From Anaerolentibacter hominis (GTDB taxonomy: Bacteria; Bacillota; Clostridia; Lachnospirales; Lachnospiraceae): a DNA stretch of 64,000 bases. Numbering within the stretch: position 1 is the stretch's first letter; each line of letters begins with the position of its first letter. Below, piece after piece: positions 8,127 through 15,793 of the stretch. The DNA lies in assembly GCF_032380675.1 (NCBI RefSeq), contig NZ_JAWDIX010000002.1:62001-126000 (forward strand), read 5' to 3'. The notes under the pieces were generated by a model that saw only the letters and a program-made list of their open reading frames with translations, was not told the origin of the DNA and did not search any database. The position numbers and the translations under genes were made by a program.

Positions 8127-9119
8127 ATGAAGCTGAAACACTATCTTACATTTACCGGCCGTTACCTGATCCGGGCTGTTACCCTGCTGATCGCGGTTAG
8201 TATCATCTCATTTATACTGGTGAATCTATCTCCGATTGACCCGGTACAGCAATATGTGGAGGCGGTCCCGGGTTTGAGCGGAGAGCAGCGCGCCAACATT
8301 GAAGAATACTGGGGACTGCACGAACCGCCGGTGAAGCGGTACATAAACTGGGCGAAAGCCCTGATAAAAGGTGATTTCGGCACTTCGATTATTTACCGGA
8401 GGCCGGTCATACAGATTATCGGAGAGAAATTTCTGGCTTCATTGGCCCTCATGCTTACCGCCTGGGTATTTTCCGGCGTTTTGGGTTTTGCCCTGGGCTG
8501 TGTGATGGGGGCGTTTCACGGCAGGCCGGCGGACCGGATACTAAAGCGGATCTGTCTGATTATGTGTTCCATTCCCACTTTCTGGATCGGCATAGTATTT
8601 CTGATGATCTTTTCTGTAGGGCTTGGGTGGTTCCCTCTGGGCATGGCGGTCCCGGCAGGGGTGGCCAGCGCCCAGGTGACGCTTGCGCAGCGGATTCACC
8701 ATTTGATTCTGCCGGCCCTGACGCTCAGCTTTCTCTCTTTTGCTAATGTAGCCCTGCACACAAGAGAGAAGCTGGTGGATGTGCTGGAAAGTGACTATGT
8801 CTTATTTGCCAGGGCCAGAGGAGAAAGCCGCTGGCAGGTATTAAAGCGCCATGGCCTGCGCAATATTCTGATTCCTGCCGTCACGATGCAGTTCGGGTCT
8901 TTCAGTGAACTCTTCGGCGGCTCGGTGCTGGCGGAAAATGTATTTTCCTATCCGGGGCTGGGGGCCGCGGCTTCTGCCGCAGCCATGCAGTCAGATGTTC
9001 CTCTGCTGCTAGGCATTACTTTGTTTTCTGCTTTGTTTGTATTTACCGGGAATATGATTGCCAATATTTTGTACGGAGTGATTGACCCGCAGATCAGGGA
9101 GGGCTACAGCCATGAATGA
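8127..9119 (+). CDS. ABC transporter permease, DppB/NikB type
   Basis: First membrane subunit of the importer. The 330-residue protein begins with a transmembrane helix (RYLIRAVTLLIAVSIISFIL), then the family's external LSPIDPVQQYV segment and the YWGLHEPPVKRY motif, followed by about five more helices. The cytoplasmic coupling loop with the EAA-like motif ESDYVLFARARGESRWQVL lies near residues 222-241. An AGAGGAAA site precedes the ATG. Its last codons overlap the start of the second permease, so the two are translationally coupled. Confidence 0.92.
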   Translation: MKLKHYLTFTGRYLIRAVTLLIAVSIISFILVNLSPIDPVQQYVEAVPGLSGEQRANIEEYWGLHEPPVKRYINWAKALIKGDFGTSIIYRRPVIQIIGEKFLASLALMLTAWVFSGVLGFALGCVMGAFHGRPADRILKRICLIMCSIPTFWIGIVFLMIFSVGLGWFPLGMAVPAGVASAQVTLAQRIHHLILPALTLSFLSFANVALHTREKLVDVLESDYVLFARARGESRWQVLKRHGLRNILIPAVTMQFGSFSELFGGSVLAENVFSYPGLGAAASAAAMQSDVPLLLGITLFSALFVFTGNMIANILYGVIDPQIREGYSHE

Positions 9120-9969
9120 GGCGGTGATGAATCCGGGTAAAACCGGAAGGAGATGGAATCAGCGGACGAAAACTGTTATGACGGCCTGCCTGCTCTTTGC
9201 TGTAATCCTGGGTGTTTACCTGGCCGGCTGTTTTTTAAGCGATGATCTGATTCAGGCGGACTTTGCCCAGAAGGGACTGGGACCATCCCCCGCGCATCCT
9301 TTTGGAACGGATATGCTGGGAAGAGACATGCTGATCCGCACCATCAAGGGACTGTCCACCAGCATTTTAGTAGGTACAGTTGCGTCAGCGGTCAGCGCGG
9401 TGATTGCGCTGTTTGTGGGGGTTGCGGCCGCGGCGGGTTCAAAAGCCGTGGACCATTTTATCAGCTGGCTGATTGACCTGGTAATGGGGATTCCCCATAT
9501 GGTTCTTTTGATCCTTATCTGTTTTGCCTGCGGACGGGGGCTGACCGGTGTCCTGATCGGTCTTGCCGCTACTCATTGGACCGGCCTTGCCAGGCTGATC
9601 CGGGGGGAAGTACTGCAGATTCGTTCGGAACAGTATATTGCGGTTTCCAGAAAGCTTGGCAAATCCAGCCTGTGGATCACCGTGCACCATATACTGCCCC
9701 ATATGATACCACAGTTTATTATTGGACTGATCTTAATGTTCCCTCATGCGATTATGCATGAGTCAGGTCTGACCTTTCTGGGGTTCGGCCTGTCCCCGGA
9801 ACAGCCTGCCATCGGCATTATCCTGGCGGAATCCATGAAATACTTATCTGCCGGAAAGTGGTGGCTGGCTTTCTTCCCGGGACTTATGCTGGTGATTCTC
9901 GTCCTGCTGTTCGACCGGCTGGGAGAGAGCCTGAAGAGAATCCTGGACCCTTACAGTGCCCAGGAATAA
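9112..9969 (+). CDS. ABC transporter permease, DppC/NikC type
   Basis: Second membrane subunit. I chose ATG 9112, which overlaps the previous stop in CATGAATGAG and has AGGGAGGG upstream; an in-frame extension to 9082 lacks these signs. The protein has an N-terminal helix near residues 20-40, the periplasmic HPFGTDMLGRDMLIR motif typical of DppC/NikC, and the coupling-loop sequence SEQYIAVSRKLGKSS. The C-terminal region holds HESGLTFLGFGLSPEQPAIG, another hallmark. About six helices in all. It pairs with the preceding permease. Confidence 0.92.
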   Translation: MNEAVMNPGKTGRRWNQRTKTVMTACLLFAVILGVYLAGCFLSDDLIQADFAQKGLGPSPAHPFGTDMLGRDMLIRTIKGLSTSILVGTVASAVSAVIALFVGVAAAAGSKAVDHFISWLIDLVMGIPHMVLLILICFACGRGLTGVLIGLAATHWTGLARLIRGEVLQIRSEQYIAVSRKLGKSSLWITVHHILPHMIPQFIIGLILMFPHAIMHESGLTFLGFGLSPEQPAIGIILAESMKYLSAGKWWLAFFPGLMLVILVLLFDRLGESLKRILDPYSAQE

Positions 9970-10029
9970 TTGCGAAATGGATAAGCCTGCCGGAAATCAG
10001 GTCCGGCGGCTGGAAAGAGAGGGAACCCA

Positions 10030-10962
10030 ATGGTAGAAGAGAGAACACCGGTGCTTGAAGTGGAACATCTGTCGGTTTCGTTCCGCATGTACCATTCCGC
10101 GTTGGAGCAGCATTACTTAAAGGTGATTTCTGACTTAAACATCCGTGTCTGCGAGGGAGAGATCGTAGCAATTGCCGGTTCCAGCGGTTCCGGCAAAAGC
10201 CTGCTGGCCCACGCGGTTATGGGGCTTCTTCCGGAGAATTCTGTAACGGAAGGAGAGATTCGTTATCGGGGAGAGCTATTGGATGAAACGAGGCAGGCTT
10301 CTCTGAGAGGAAGAGAAATGGCGCTGGTACCCCAGTCTGTCTCTTTCCTGGACCCACTGATGAAAGTAAGGCAGCAGGTGCAGGGAGCAGGCAGAAAAAA
10401 GATGGAGGCACAAAAGGACATATTTCATCGTCTCGGCCTGGAGGACGGAGTGAATAAATTATATCCCTTTCAGCTCTCCGGGGGAATGGCCAGACGGGTT
10501 CTGGTGTCTACCGCGGTCATCAGTGATGCCGATTTGATTATAGCGGATGAGCCCACGCCGGGTATGGACGCTGCGCTGGCCAGGGAAGCACTCAACTGTT
10601 TCCGGGAACTGGCGGATTCCGGCAAAGCCGTCCTTCTGATTACCCATGATATTGACATTGCTCTGGAGGTAGCCGACCGCATCGGCGTGTTCTATGGCGG
10701 AACAACCCTTGAATTGGCCGATGCAGCCGACTTTCATGGAAAGGGGGAGGATCTTCGCCACCCCTATTCCAGGGCACTCTGGAACGCGCTGCCACAGAAT
10801 GGTTTCGCACCGATTCCGGGCTTTCAGCCTTATGCAGGGGAAATTACGCAGGGCTGCCTGTTTGCCCCCAGATGTGGGAAAGCGGCAAAAGAGTGCCGTA
10901 CTGGCACAATCCCGATGAGACGGATCAGAGACGGGGAAGTGAGGTGCCTGTATGCAACTTGA
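10030..10962 (+). CDS. ABC transporter ATP-binding protein, DppD/NikD type
   Basis: First ATPase of the importer, acting at the inner membrane face. Walker A is AGSSGSGKS near residues 50-58, the Q-loop VPQSVSFLDP follows, the signature is LSGGMARRV near 156-164, and Walker B is LIIADEPTPGMD; the switch His is in LLITHD. A C-terminal extension with CLFAPRCGKAAKEC carries the cysteines usual in oligopeptide/nickel ATPases. The ATG has GAGAGGG upstream. It overlaps the next ATPase by 11 bases. Confidence 0.92.
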   Translation: MVEERTPVLEVEHLSVSFRMYHSALEQHYLKVISDLNIRVCEGEIVAIAGSSGSGKSLLAHAVMGLLPENSVTEGEIRYRGELLDETRQASLRGREMALVPQSVSFLDPLMKVRQQVQGAGRKKMEAQKDIFHRLGLEDGVNKLYPFQLSGGMARRVLVSTAVISDADLIIADEPTPGMDAALAREALNCFRELADSGKAVLLITHDIDIALEVADRIGVFYGGTTLELADAADFHGKGEDLRHPYSRALWNALPQNGFAPIPGFQPYAGEITQGCLFAPRCGKAAKECRTGTIPMRRIRDGEVRCLYAT

Positions 10963-11566
10963 AGCGAGGGATGTGGGCTTTCGTTATGGAACAAAGTCTC
11001 CCTGGATACTGCGCCATGTAAATCTGACGATTCATCAGGGAGAGCGGGTAGGCCTGATCGGGCCCAGCGGATTTGGCAAAAGCACACTGGCGAAGCTTTT
11101 GGCCGGATTTGAAAAGCCGGCGGAAGGAGAAATCCTGCTGGATGGAAAACCCCTGCCGGGAAAAGGCGTCAGCCCGGTTCAGCTGATCTATCAGCACCCG
11201 GAGAAAGCCATCAATCCAAGATGGAGAATGCGCCGTGTTCTGGAGGAGTCCGGAATGTTTAAAGAGGAAGTGAGAGAGGCGCTGGGAATAGAAAATGAGT
11301 GGCTGGAACGATTCCCAAGGGAGCTCTCCGGCGGGGAATTGCAGCGGTTTTGTATTGCACGCTCCCTGTTTGACGGGACAAGATTTTTGCTGGCGGACGA
11401 AATGAGCACCATGCTGGATGTGATTACACAGGCGCAGATGTGGCAGTTTATACTGAAAGAAGCAGAAAAAAGAGAACTTGGAATGTTGATTATAACCCAT
11501 AACCGGGCGCTGGCAGAGAGGATCAGTACCCGGATTGTAGAAGCGGATACTCTGTCCGAATCATAG
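10952..11566 (+). CDS. ABC transporter ATP-binding protein, NikE/DppF type (short)
   Basis: Second ATPase. Walker A is IGPSGFGKSTL near residues 36-46, signature LSGGELQRFCIARSL near 126-140, Walker B LLADEMSTMLD, switch His in MLIITHN. At 204 residues it lacks the C-terminal Cys-rich extension seen in its partner, as in NikE-like subunits; all catalytic motifs are present, so this is not a truncation of the core. It overlaps its partner by 11 bases and is followed 17 bases later by larE, joining the importer to cofactor synthesis. Confidence 0.9.
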   Translation: MQLEARDVGFRYGTKSPWILRHVNLTIHQGERVGLIGPSGFGKSTLAKLLAGFEKPAEGEILLDGKPLPGKGVSPVQLIYQHPEKAINPRWRMRRVLEESGMFKEEVREALGIENEWLERFPRELSGGELQRFCIARSLFDGTRFLLADEMSTMLDVITQAQMWQFILKEAEKRELGMLIITHNRALAERISTRIVEADTLSES

Positions 11567-11583
11567 CGAAAGGAAGAAGAACA

Positions 11584-12348
11584 ATGAGCCGAACGATTCC
11601 TGACAACTTGAGGGAGTTTTTTCATAACCACAGACGGGCTGCCCTGGCATTTTCCGGGGGAGTCGATTCCGCTTATCTGATGTATGCGGCGTGTGAATGT
11701 GGCTGTGATCTCCATGCCTATTATGTGAAAAGTCAGTTTCAGCCGGAATTTGAATATCAGGATGCGCTGAAACTGGCGGGAGAAATGCAGTGCGGCATGA
11801 CTGTGATCGAACTGGATGTATTGGCTGATGAAAAGGTGGTATCAAATCCTGCCGACCGCTGTTATTATTGTAAGCAAAGAATATTTACTTCTATATTGGA
11901 CCATGCGGCTGCAGATGGCTGCGAGCTTCTCATGGACGGCACAAATGCCTCGGATGACGCGGGCGACCGTCCGGGAATGAGGGCACTGCGAGAACTTAAG
12001 GTAGTTTCACCCTTGAGGGAATGCGGGCTGACCAAGGCGCAGATCCGTGATTACTCCAGAGAAGCCGGTCTGTTTACCTGGAAGAAACCGGCGTATGCCT
12101 GTCTGGCTACCCGGATACCGACAGGAGTGCCGCTGACGGCGCAGGTGCTGACAGCTACGGAAGCTGCGGAAGCATTTCTGATGGCGCTGGGATTTGAAGA
12201 TTTCCGGGTACGCATGGCTGGTAAGGCGGCCAGACTGCAGGTCAAGGCGGAACAGATGGAACAGGTTATTCAGATGCGGGAAATGATTTACAGAGAATTA
12301 ATGAAGTGGTATCCGGAGGTCTATCTGGACCTGGGACCAAGAGGATAG
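11584..12348 (+). CDS. larE: LarE, ATP-dependent sacrificial sulfur transferase for the nickel-pincer nucleotide
   Basis: LarE adenylates the carboxyl groups of the LarB product and inserts sulfur, building the dithio-ligand of the nickel-pincer nucleotide cofactor in the cytosol. The PP-loop motif FSGGVDSAY lies at residues 22-30, followed by MDGTNASDDAGDRPG near 118. The cysteine of KPAYACLATRIPTG, about residue 173, sits where the sacrificial Cys of characterised LarE lies. A CxxC (DRCYYCK) near residue 95 may matter for the Fe-S-dependent variant of the enzyme; this cannot be decided here. It sits directly after the importer ATPase and 16 bases before larB. Confidence 0.93.
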   Translation: MSRTIPDNLREFFHNHRRAALAFSGGVDSAYLMYAACECGCDLHAYYVKSQFQPEFEYQDALKLAGEMQCGMTVIELDVLADEKVVSNPADRCYYCKQRIFTSILDHAAADGCELLMDGTNASDDAGDRPGMRALRELKVVSPLRECGLTKAQIRDYSREAGLFTWKKPAYACLATRIPTGVPLTAQVLTATEAAEAFLMALGFEDFRVRMAGKAARLQVKAEQMEQVIQMREMIYRELMKWYPEVYLDLGPRG

Positions 12349-12364
12349 AAAGGCAGGGGAGAAA

Positions 12365-13108
12365 ATGAACAAGAGAGATCTTCTGACAATGCTGTACGAA
12401 GTAAAAGAGGGGAATCTGTCTCCGGAGGAAGTGGTAAAAAAGCTGAGGATCCAGCCCTTTGAGGATTTGGGATATGCGAAGGTAGATCATCACCGGGGGC
12501 TGCGCCAGGGAGCCGCGGAAGTGATCTACGGCCGCAGCAAGACACCGGAACAGATCCTTGGCATTACAAAATCGATGGCAGAAAACGGCAGCCGGGATAT
12601 TCTAATCACCCGTATGGCACCGGAGGCAGCCAAACTGCTGGAAAGTGAAATGGAGCTGGATTATCATCCGATTCCTCAAGTGGGGATTGCACTGCCTGAT
12701 ACGAACCGTGCCGCGAGAGGAAATATTGTTGTAGCTTCCGGAGGGACAAGTGATATGGCTGTCTGTGAAGAGGCTGCTCTGACGGCAGAGGTTCTGGGGA
12801 ATAAAGTGACCCGCTTGTATGATGTGGGAGTAGCGGGGCTTCACCGGCTTCTTTCGAATCTGGATGTCCTGCTGGATGCCCAGGCGGTGATTGCCGTTGC
12901 CGGAATGGAGGGCGCGCTTGCCAGTGTGATCGGCGGTCTGGTGGACTGCCCGGTGATTGCAGTGCCGACCAGTGTTGGATATGGCGCAAATTTTGGAGGC
13001 GTCTCTGCACTGCTCTCCATGCTCAATTCCTGTGCCAGCGGGGTGAGCGTGGTCAATATCGACAATGGTTTCGGAGCCGGATATCTGGCGGGGATGATTA
13101 ATCGATAG
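12365..13108 (+). CDS. larB: LarB, nicotinic acid adenine dinucleotide carboxylase/hydrolase
   Basis: First enzyme of nickel-pincer nucleotide synthesis: carboxylates the pyridinium ring of NaAD and cleaves the phosphoanhydride. The C-terminal half is PurE-like, with VVASGGTSDMAVCEEA near residue 123, YDVGVAGLHRLL, VAGMEGALASVIGGL and PTSVGYGANFGG. The N-terminus shows the LarB pattern FEDLGYAKVDHHRGLRQG. The 247-residue length is standard. A GGCAGGGGA site precedes the ATG. The gap to larC is about 300 bases and is filled with repeats, so larC may be expressed separately from larEB. Confidence 0.93.
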   Translation: MNKRDLLTMLYEVKEGNLSPEEVVKKLRIQPFEDLGYAKVDHHRGLRQGAAEVIYGRSKTPEQILGITKSMAENGSRDILITRMAPEAAKLLESEMELDYHPIPQVGIALPDTNRAARGNIVVASGGTSDMAVCEEAALTAEVLGNKVTRLYDVGVAGLHRLLSNLDVLLDAQAVIAVAGMEGALASVIGGLVDCPVIAVPTSVGYGANFGGVSALLSMLNSCASGVSVVNIDNGFGAGYLAGMINR

Positions 13109-13413
13109 GGGATAGCGAAGAAGGAAGAAGGAAGAACGGAGTAAGAGCAGGGAAGAAGGAAGAGTGAAGAACGAAGAACGGAGTAAGAGCTGAGATGAAG
13201 GAAGCGTGAAGAACGGAAGAATGGGTGACAGTTGCGGCGAAGCCGCAAGTGAAAACGAGCTTCATACTTGCAGCTCGGTGAAAAACCGCTCTTTGAGCGG
13301 GTGAAAATGTTCCCCTTCGGAACAGTGAAATATAATTAGGTTATGCAACGGGAAGTGTGCCATTTGATTTTTCGCCGGAGGGATGTTGCTTTCTGGCTTT
13401 AAGGAGGAGTTTT
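13109..13413. repeat. larB-larC gap: purine-rich repeats and four hairpins with GTGAAA linkers
   Basis: The 305-base gap has two parts. 13115-13225 is purine-rich and repeats GAAGAACGGAGTAAGAGC-like words. 13232-13330 holds four perfect hairpins at 13232-13248, 13256-13277, 13286-13300 and 13308-13324, each followed by GTGAAA plus one or two As. The stems differ in sequence while the linkers are conserved. No gene is visible. The ribosome site of larC, AAGGAGGAG, is at 13401. Confidence 0.8.
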
Positions 13414-14733
13414 ATGAAGACGTTATTTTTTGAGTGTGGTATGGGTGCGGCCGGAGATATGCTGACGGCTGCTTTGCTGGATTTACTTCCGGATCAGGAT
13501 GGTTTTATCAGCCGCATGAACCGTATCGGGATTCCTGGCGTGAGGATGGAAAGAAACAGCGCAGTTAAGTGTGGTATCACCGGCAATCATGTTACTGTGC
13601 TGGTGAATGGGGAGGAAGAGCACAGCCATGATTATGACCACGGTGATCACCACCATCATGATCACGAGGACCACGATCACCATAATCACGATGAACATCA
13701 CAGCCACGAAGAAAATCATGAGCATAGTCATGGAGATCATGTTCACAGCGATCACGACCATGGACATGCACACCACCATGCTTCTATGGAGGATATTGAG
13801 ACGTTGATTCAAAATTTATCTGTTTCCGACTGGGTGAAACGGAATGCAATTGGTGTTTATCACTTAATTGCGGCGGCGGAATCGAAAGCTCATGGAAAGG
13901 ATGTGTCGGAGATTCATTTCCATGAAGTTGGTACGCTGGATGCGGTGACAGATATTGTGGGAGTCTGCATGCTGATTGAGGAACTGGCTCCTGATCATAT
14001 TTATGCCTCACCGATTCATGTGGGTGCAGGGCATGTTCACTGTGCACATGGCGTTCTGCCTGTGCCGGCCCCGGCTACAGCACATATATTAATGGGTGTG
14101 CCTACTTTTGGCGGCCGGATTCAGGGAGAGTTATGCACCCCGACCGGTGCCGCGCTTGTGAAACATTTTGCGGAAGGTTTCGGAGGGATGCCTGTTATGA
14201 CTGTGACGGGTATCGGTTATGGCATGGGAAACAAGGAATTCGAGATGGCTAACTGCGTGCGTGTCTTTGCTGGTGAAACGGATGAGGCTGCGGGAGCCAA
14301 TGAAGAAATTGCTGAACTGAGCTGTAATCTGGATGATATGACAGGAGAAGCTGTTGGGTTTGCAAGAGAGCTTCTGCTGTCAGAGGGAGCTTTGGACGTC
14401 TATACGATACCGGTGCAGATGAAAAAGAACCGTCCGGCCCAGATTCTCACCTGCCTGTGCAAAAAAGAGGACTGTGACCGGATAGCGGGATTAATATTAA
14501 AACATACCTCTACGTTCGGGGTGCGCAAAACAATGTGCAGCCGGTATGCCCTGGAGAGAAAACGGGTTAAAGTCAGTACACGGTTTGGGGAGATCAATGT
14601 GAAAAAGGGCTGCGGCTATGGTGTTGAGAAATGGAAACCGGAATTTGAAGATATGGCTGCCGCTGCGCGTCAAAATAATGTAACGCTGGAAGAAGTGGCG
14701 CGGGATGTGGTTAGGCAAATGAAGAATGAATAA
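13414..14733 (+). CDS. larC: LarC, nickel-inserting cyclometallase of the nickel-pincer nucleotide, with His-rich segment
   Basis: LarC inserts nickel into the pyridinium bis-thiocarboxylate nucleotide in a CTP-dependent reaction, finishing the cofactor. The start ATG 13414 follows AAGGAGGAG; the open frame extends upstream without a ribosome site. The N-terminus ECGMGAAGDMLTAALLD is the family signature. Residues about 68-122 form a segment in which about half the residues are His, with runs such as GDHHHHDHEDHDHH, suited to nickel storage. The C-terminal domain carries LSCNLDDMTGEAVGFA. In Lactobacillus plantarum the protein is made from two frames by frameshifting; here it is one continuous frame of 439 residues. 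Confidence 0.94.
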   Translation: MKTLFFECGMGAAGDMLTAALLDLLPDQDGFISRMNRIGIPGVRMERNSAVKCGITGNHVTVLVNGEEEHSHDYDHGDHHHHDHEDHDHHNHDEHHSHEENHEHSHGDHVHSDHDHGHAHHHASMEDIETLIQNLSVSDWVKRNAIGVYHLIAAAESKAHGKDVSEIHFHEVGTLDAVTDIVGVCMLIEELAPDHIYASPIHVGAGHVHCAHGVLPVPAPATAHILMGVPTFGGRIQGELCTPTGAALVKHFAEGFGGMPVMTVTGIGYGMGNKEFEMANCVRVFAGETDEAAGANEEIAELSCNLDDMTGEAVGFARELLLSEGALDVYTIPVQMKKNRPAQILTCLCKKEDCDRIAGLILKHTSTFGVRKTMCSRYALERKRVKVSTRFGEINVKKGCGYGVEKWKPEFEDMAAAARQNNVTLEEVARDVVRQMKNE

Positions 14734-14912
14734 TGAAAAGTGAAGAACTAAAAGGTGAGAAACCTGTGGCAAAGCCTCAGGTGAAAATGCCCTGCCGGCA
14801 ATCAAAAAGGGAAGAATAAGAAAACTGCGGCGAGGTCATGTAAGAAACTGCTTGCCGGGAGTCTTCTGCTCAGGTTATACTGAAAAAAATGGTATATGTG
14901 GGAGGACAACGG

Positions 14913-15536
14913 ATGTTTCGAAAGATAAAGGCTATGCCGCCCGGAGAACTGGTGAAACGGCTGATCCTGTATGTTTGCTGCTTTAGCTTGATGCCTTTGG
15001 GTATTGTTTTGACAATCAATGCTCACCTGGGTGCAGGCGGAATTGACGCGATGAATTTTGCGATGGCGGAAAAGCTTGGAGTGAATACGTCTATAGCGGT
15101 TTATATTACTGCGGTGGTCTGCCTTCTGCTGTCCGCTGTTGTGAGAAGAGGCTGGCCGCGGATTACTACATTTATTACCTCTTTCCTGACGGGTATCTTT
15201 ACCGATATATGGAAGTCTGTTCTGGCCGATGTACAGGGGACTGATTTTTGGAATTCTCTTCTGCTCTTTTTGCTGGGTCTTATTATTGTCGGTTTTGCCG
15301 TCGGCTGTGTGGTTACCTCTGAGTTTCCGGCTGGACCGGTGGATGATTTGATGGTTGCACTGAAGGAGCGGGGCTGTAAAATCTGGATAAGCAAGATCGT
15401 TATTGAGGGAGCCGGCGTGGCGATTGCATTTCTTCTGGGCGGTGAGATCGGATTGGGGACGATTATCTTTACCTTTTGTCTGGGACCGGTGGTGGATGCT
15501 TCTGCTCGTCTGACGAAGAAGGCTGCCAGACTTTAA
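14913..15536 (+). CDS. YczE/YitT-family integral membrane protein
   Basis: Predicted inner-membrane protein of about 207 residues with five or six helices, resembling the YczE/YyaS/YitT group. Family marks are INAHLGAGGIDAMNFAMAEKLG near residues 35-56 and SEFPAGPVDDLMVALKERG near 145-163. I chose ATG 14913, which has GGAGGA eight bases upstream; ATG 14889 has no ribosome site. No biochemical role is established for most relatives. It stands alone, followed by a terminator at 15566-15608. Confidence 0.75.
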   Translation: MFRKIKAMPPGELVKRLILYVCCFSLMPLGIVLTINAHLGAGGIDAMNFAMAEKLGVNTSIAVYITAVVCLLLSAVVRRGWPRITTFITSFLTGIFTDIWKSVLADVQGTDFWNSLLLFLLGLIIVGFAVGCVVTSEFPAGPVDDLMVALKERGCKIWISKIVIEGAGVAIAFLLGGEIGLGTIIFTFCLGPVVDASARLTKKAARL

Positions 15537-15565
15537 AAATATACATATTAGAAATATAAGCAGGA

Positions 15566-15608
15566 AACCCGAGTCTCGCTGCAGAAGCAGAGAGGCCCGG
15601 GTTTTTTA
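15566..15608 (+). terminator. Rho-independent terminator after the YczE/YitT gene
   Basis: AACCCG pairs with CGGGTT around an inner CTC/GAG stem, followed by six Ts at 15602-15607. Confidence 0.75.
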
Positions 15609-15684
15609 TTGCATAGGAAAGTTCTCCAATCTTTCCTATGCAATAAAAAACCTCCGGGGGATCGGACTGCGGCGGAAAGGAATT
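15608..15684. repeat. CATAGGAAAG palindrome repeat, copy 1 (with shared 3' tail)
   Basis: Inverted repeat with 14-bp arms, ATTGCATAGGAAAG at 15608-15621 and its complement at 15631-15644, loop TTCTCCAAT. It is followed by a tail containing CCTCCGGGGGATC and CTGCGGCGGAAAGGAAT, also present after copy 2 at 18932. Confidence 0.85.
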
Positions 15685-15793
15685 TTGTAAAAAACTGGAC
15701 GGCAAAGTACTGTTGTTTTTCTTTCTATTTTTTCTGACCGAGTGTATACTTAAATTCAAATATATTATGTAGTAAGGAGCCGATATAAGCGGG

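Noticed and set aside
13232..13330. Could the four-hairpin array be a CRISPR?
   Set aside because: The constant part is only about 7 bases and the variable parts are palindromes, unlike repeats and spacers; no cas genes are present.
13483..13812. Minus-strand frame rich in Met, Val and Ile opposite larC
   Set aside because: It is the complement of the His-rich coding repeat (CAT/CAC codons read as ATG/GTG), not a membrane protein.
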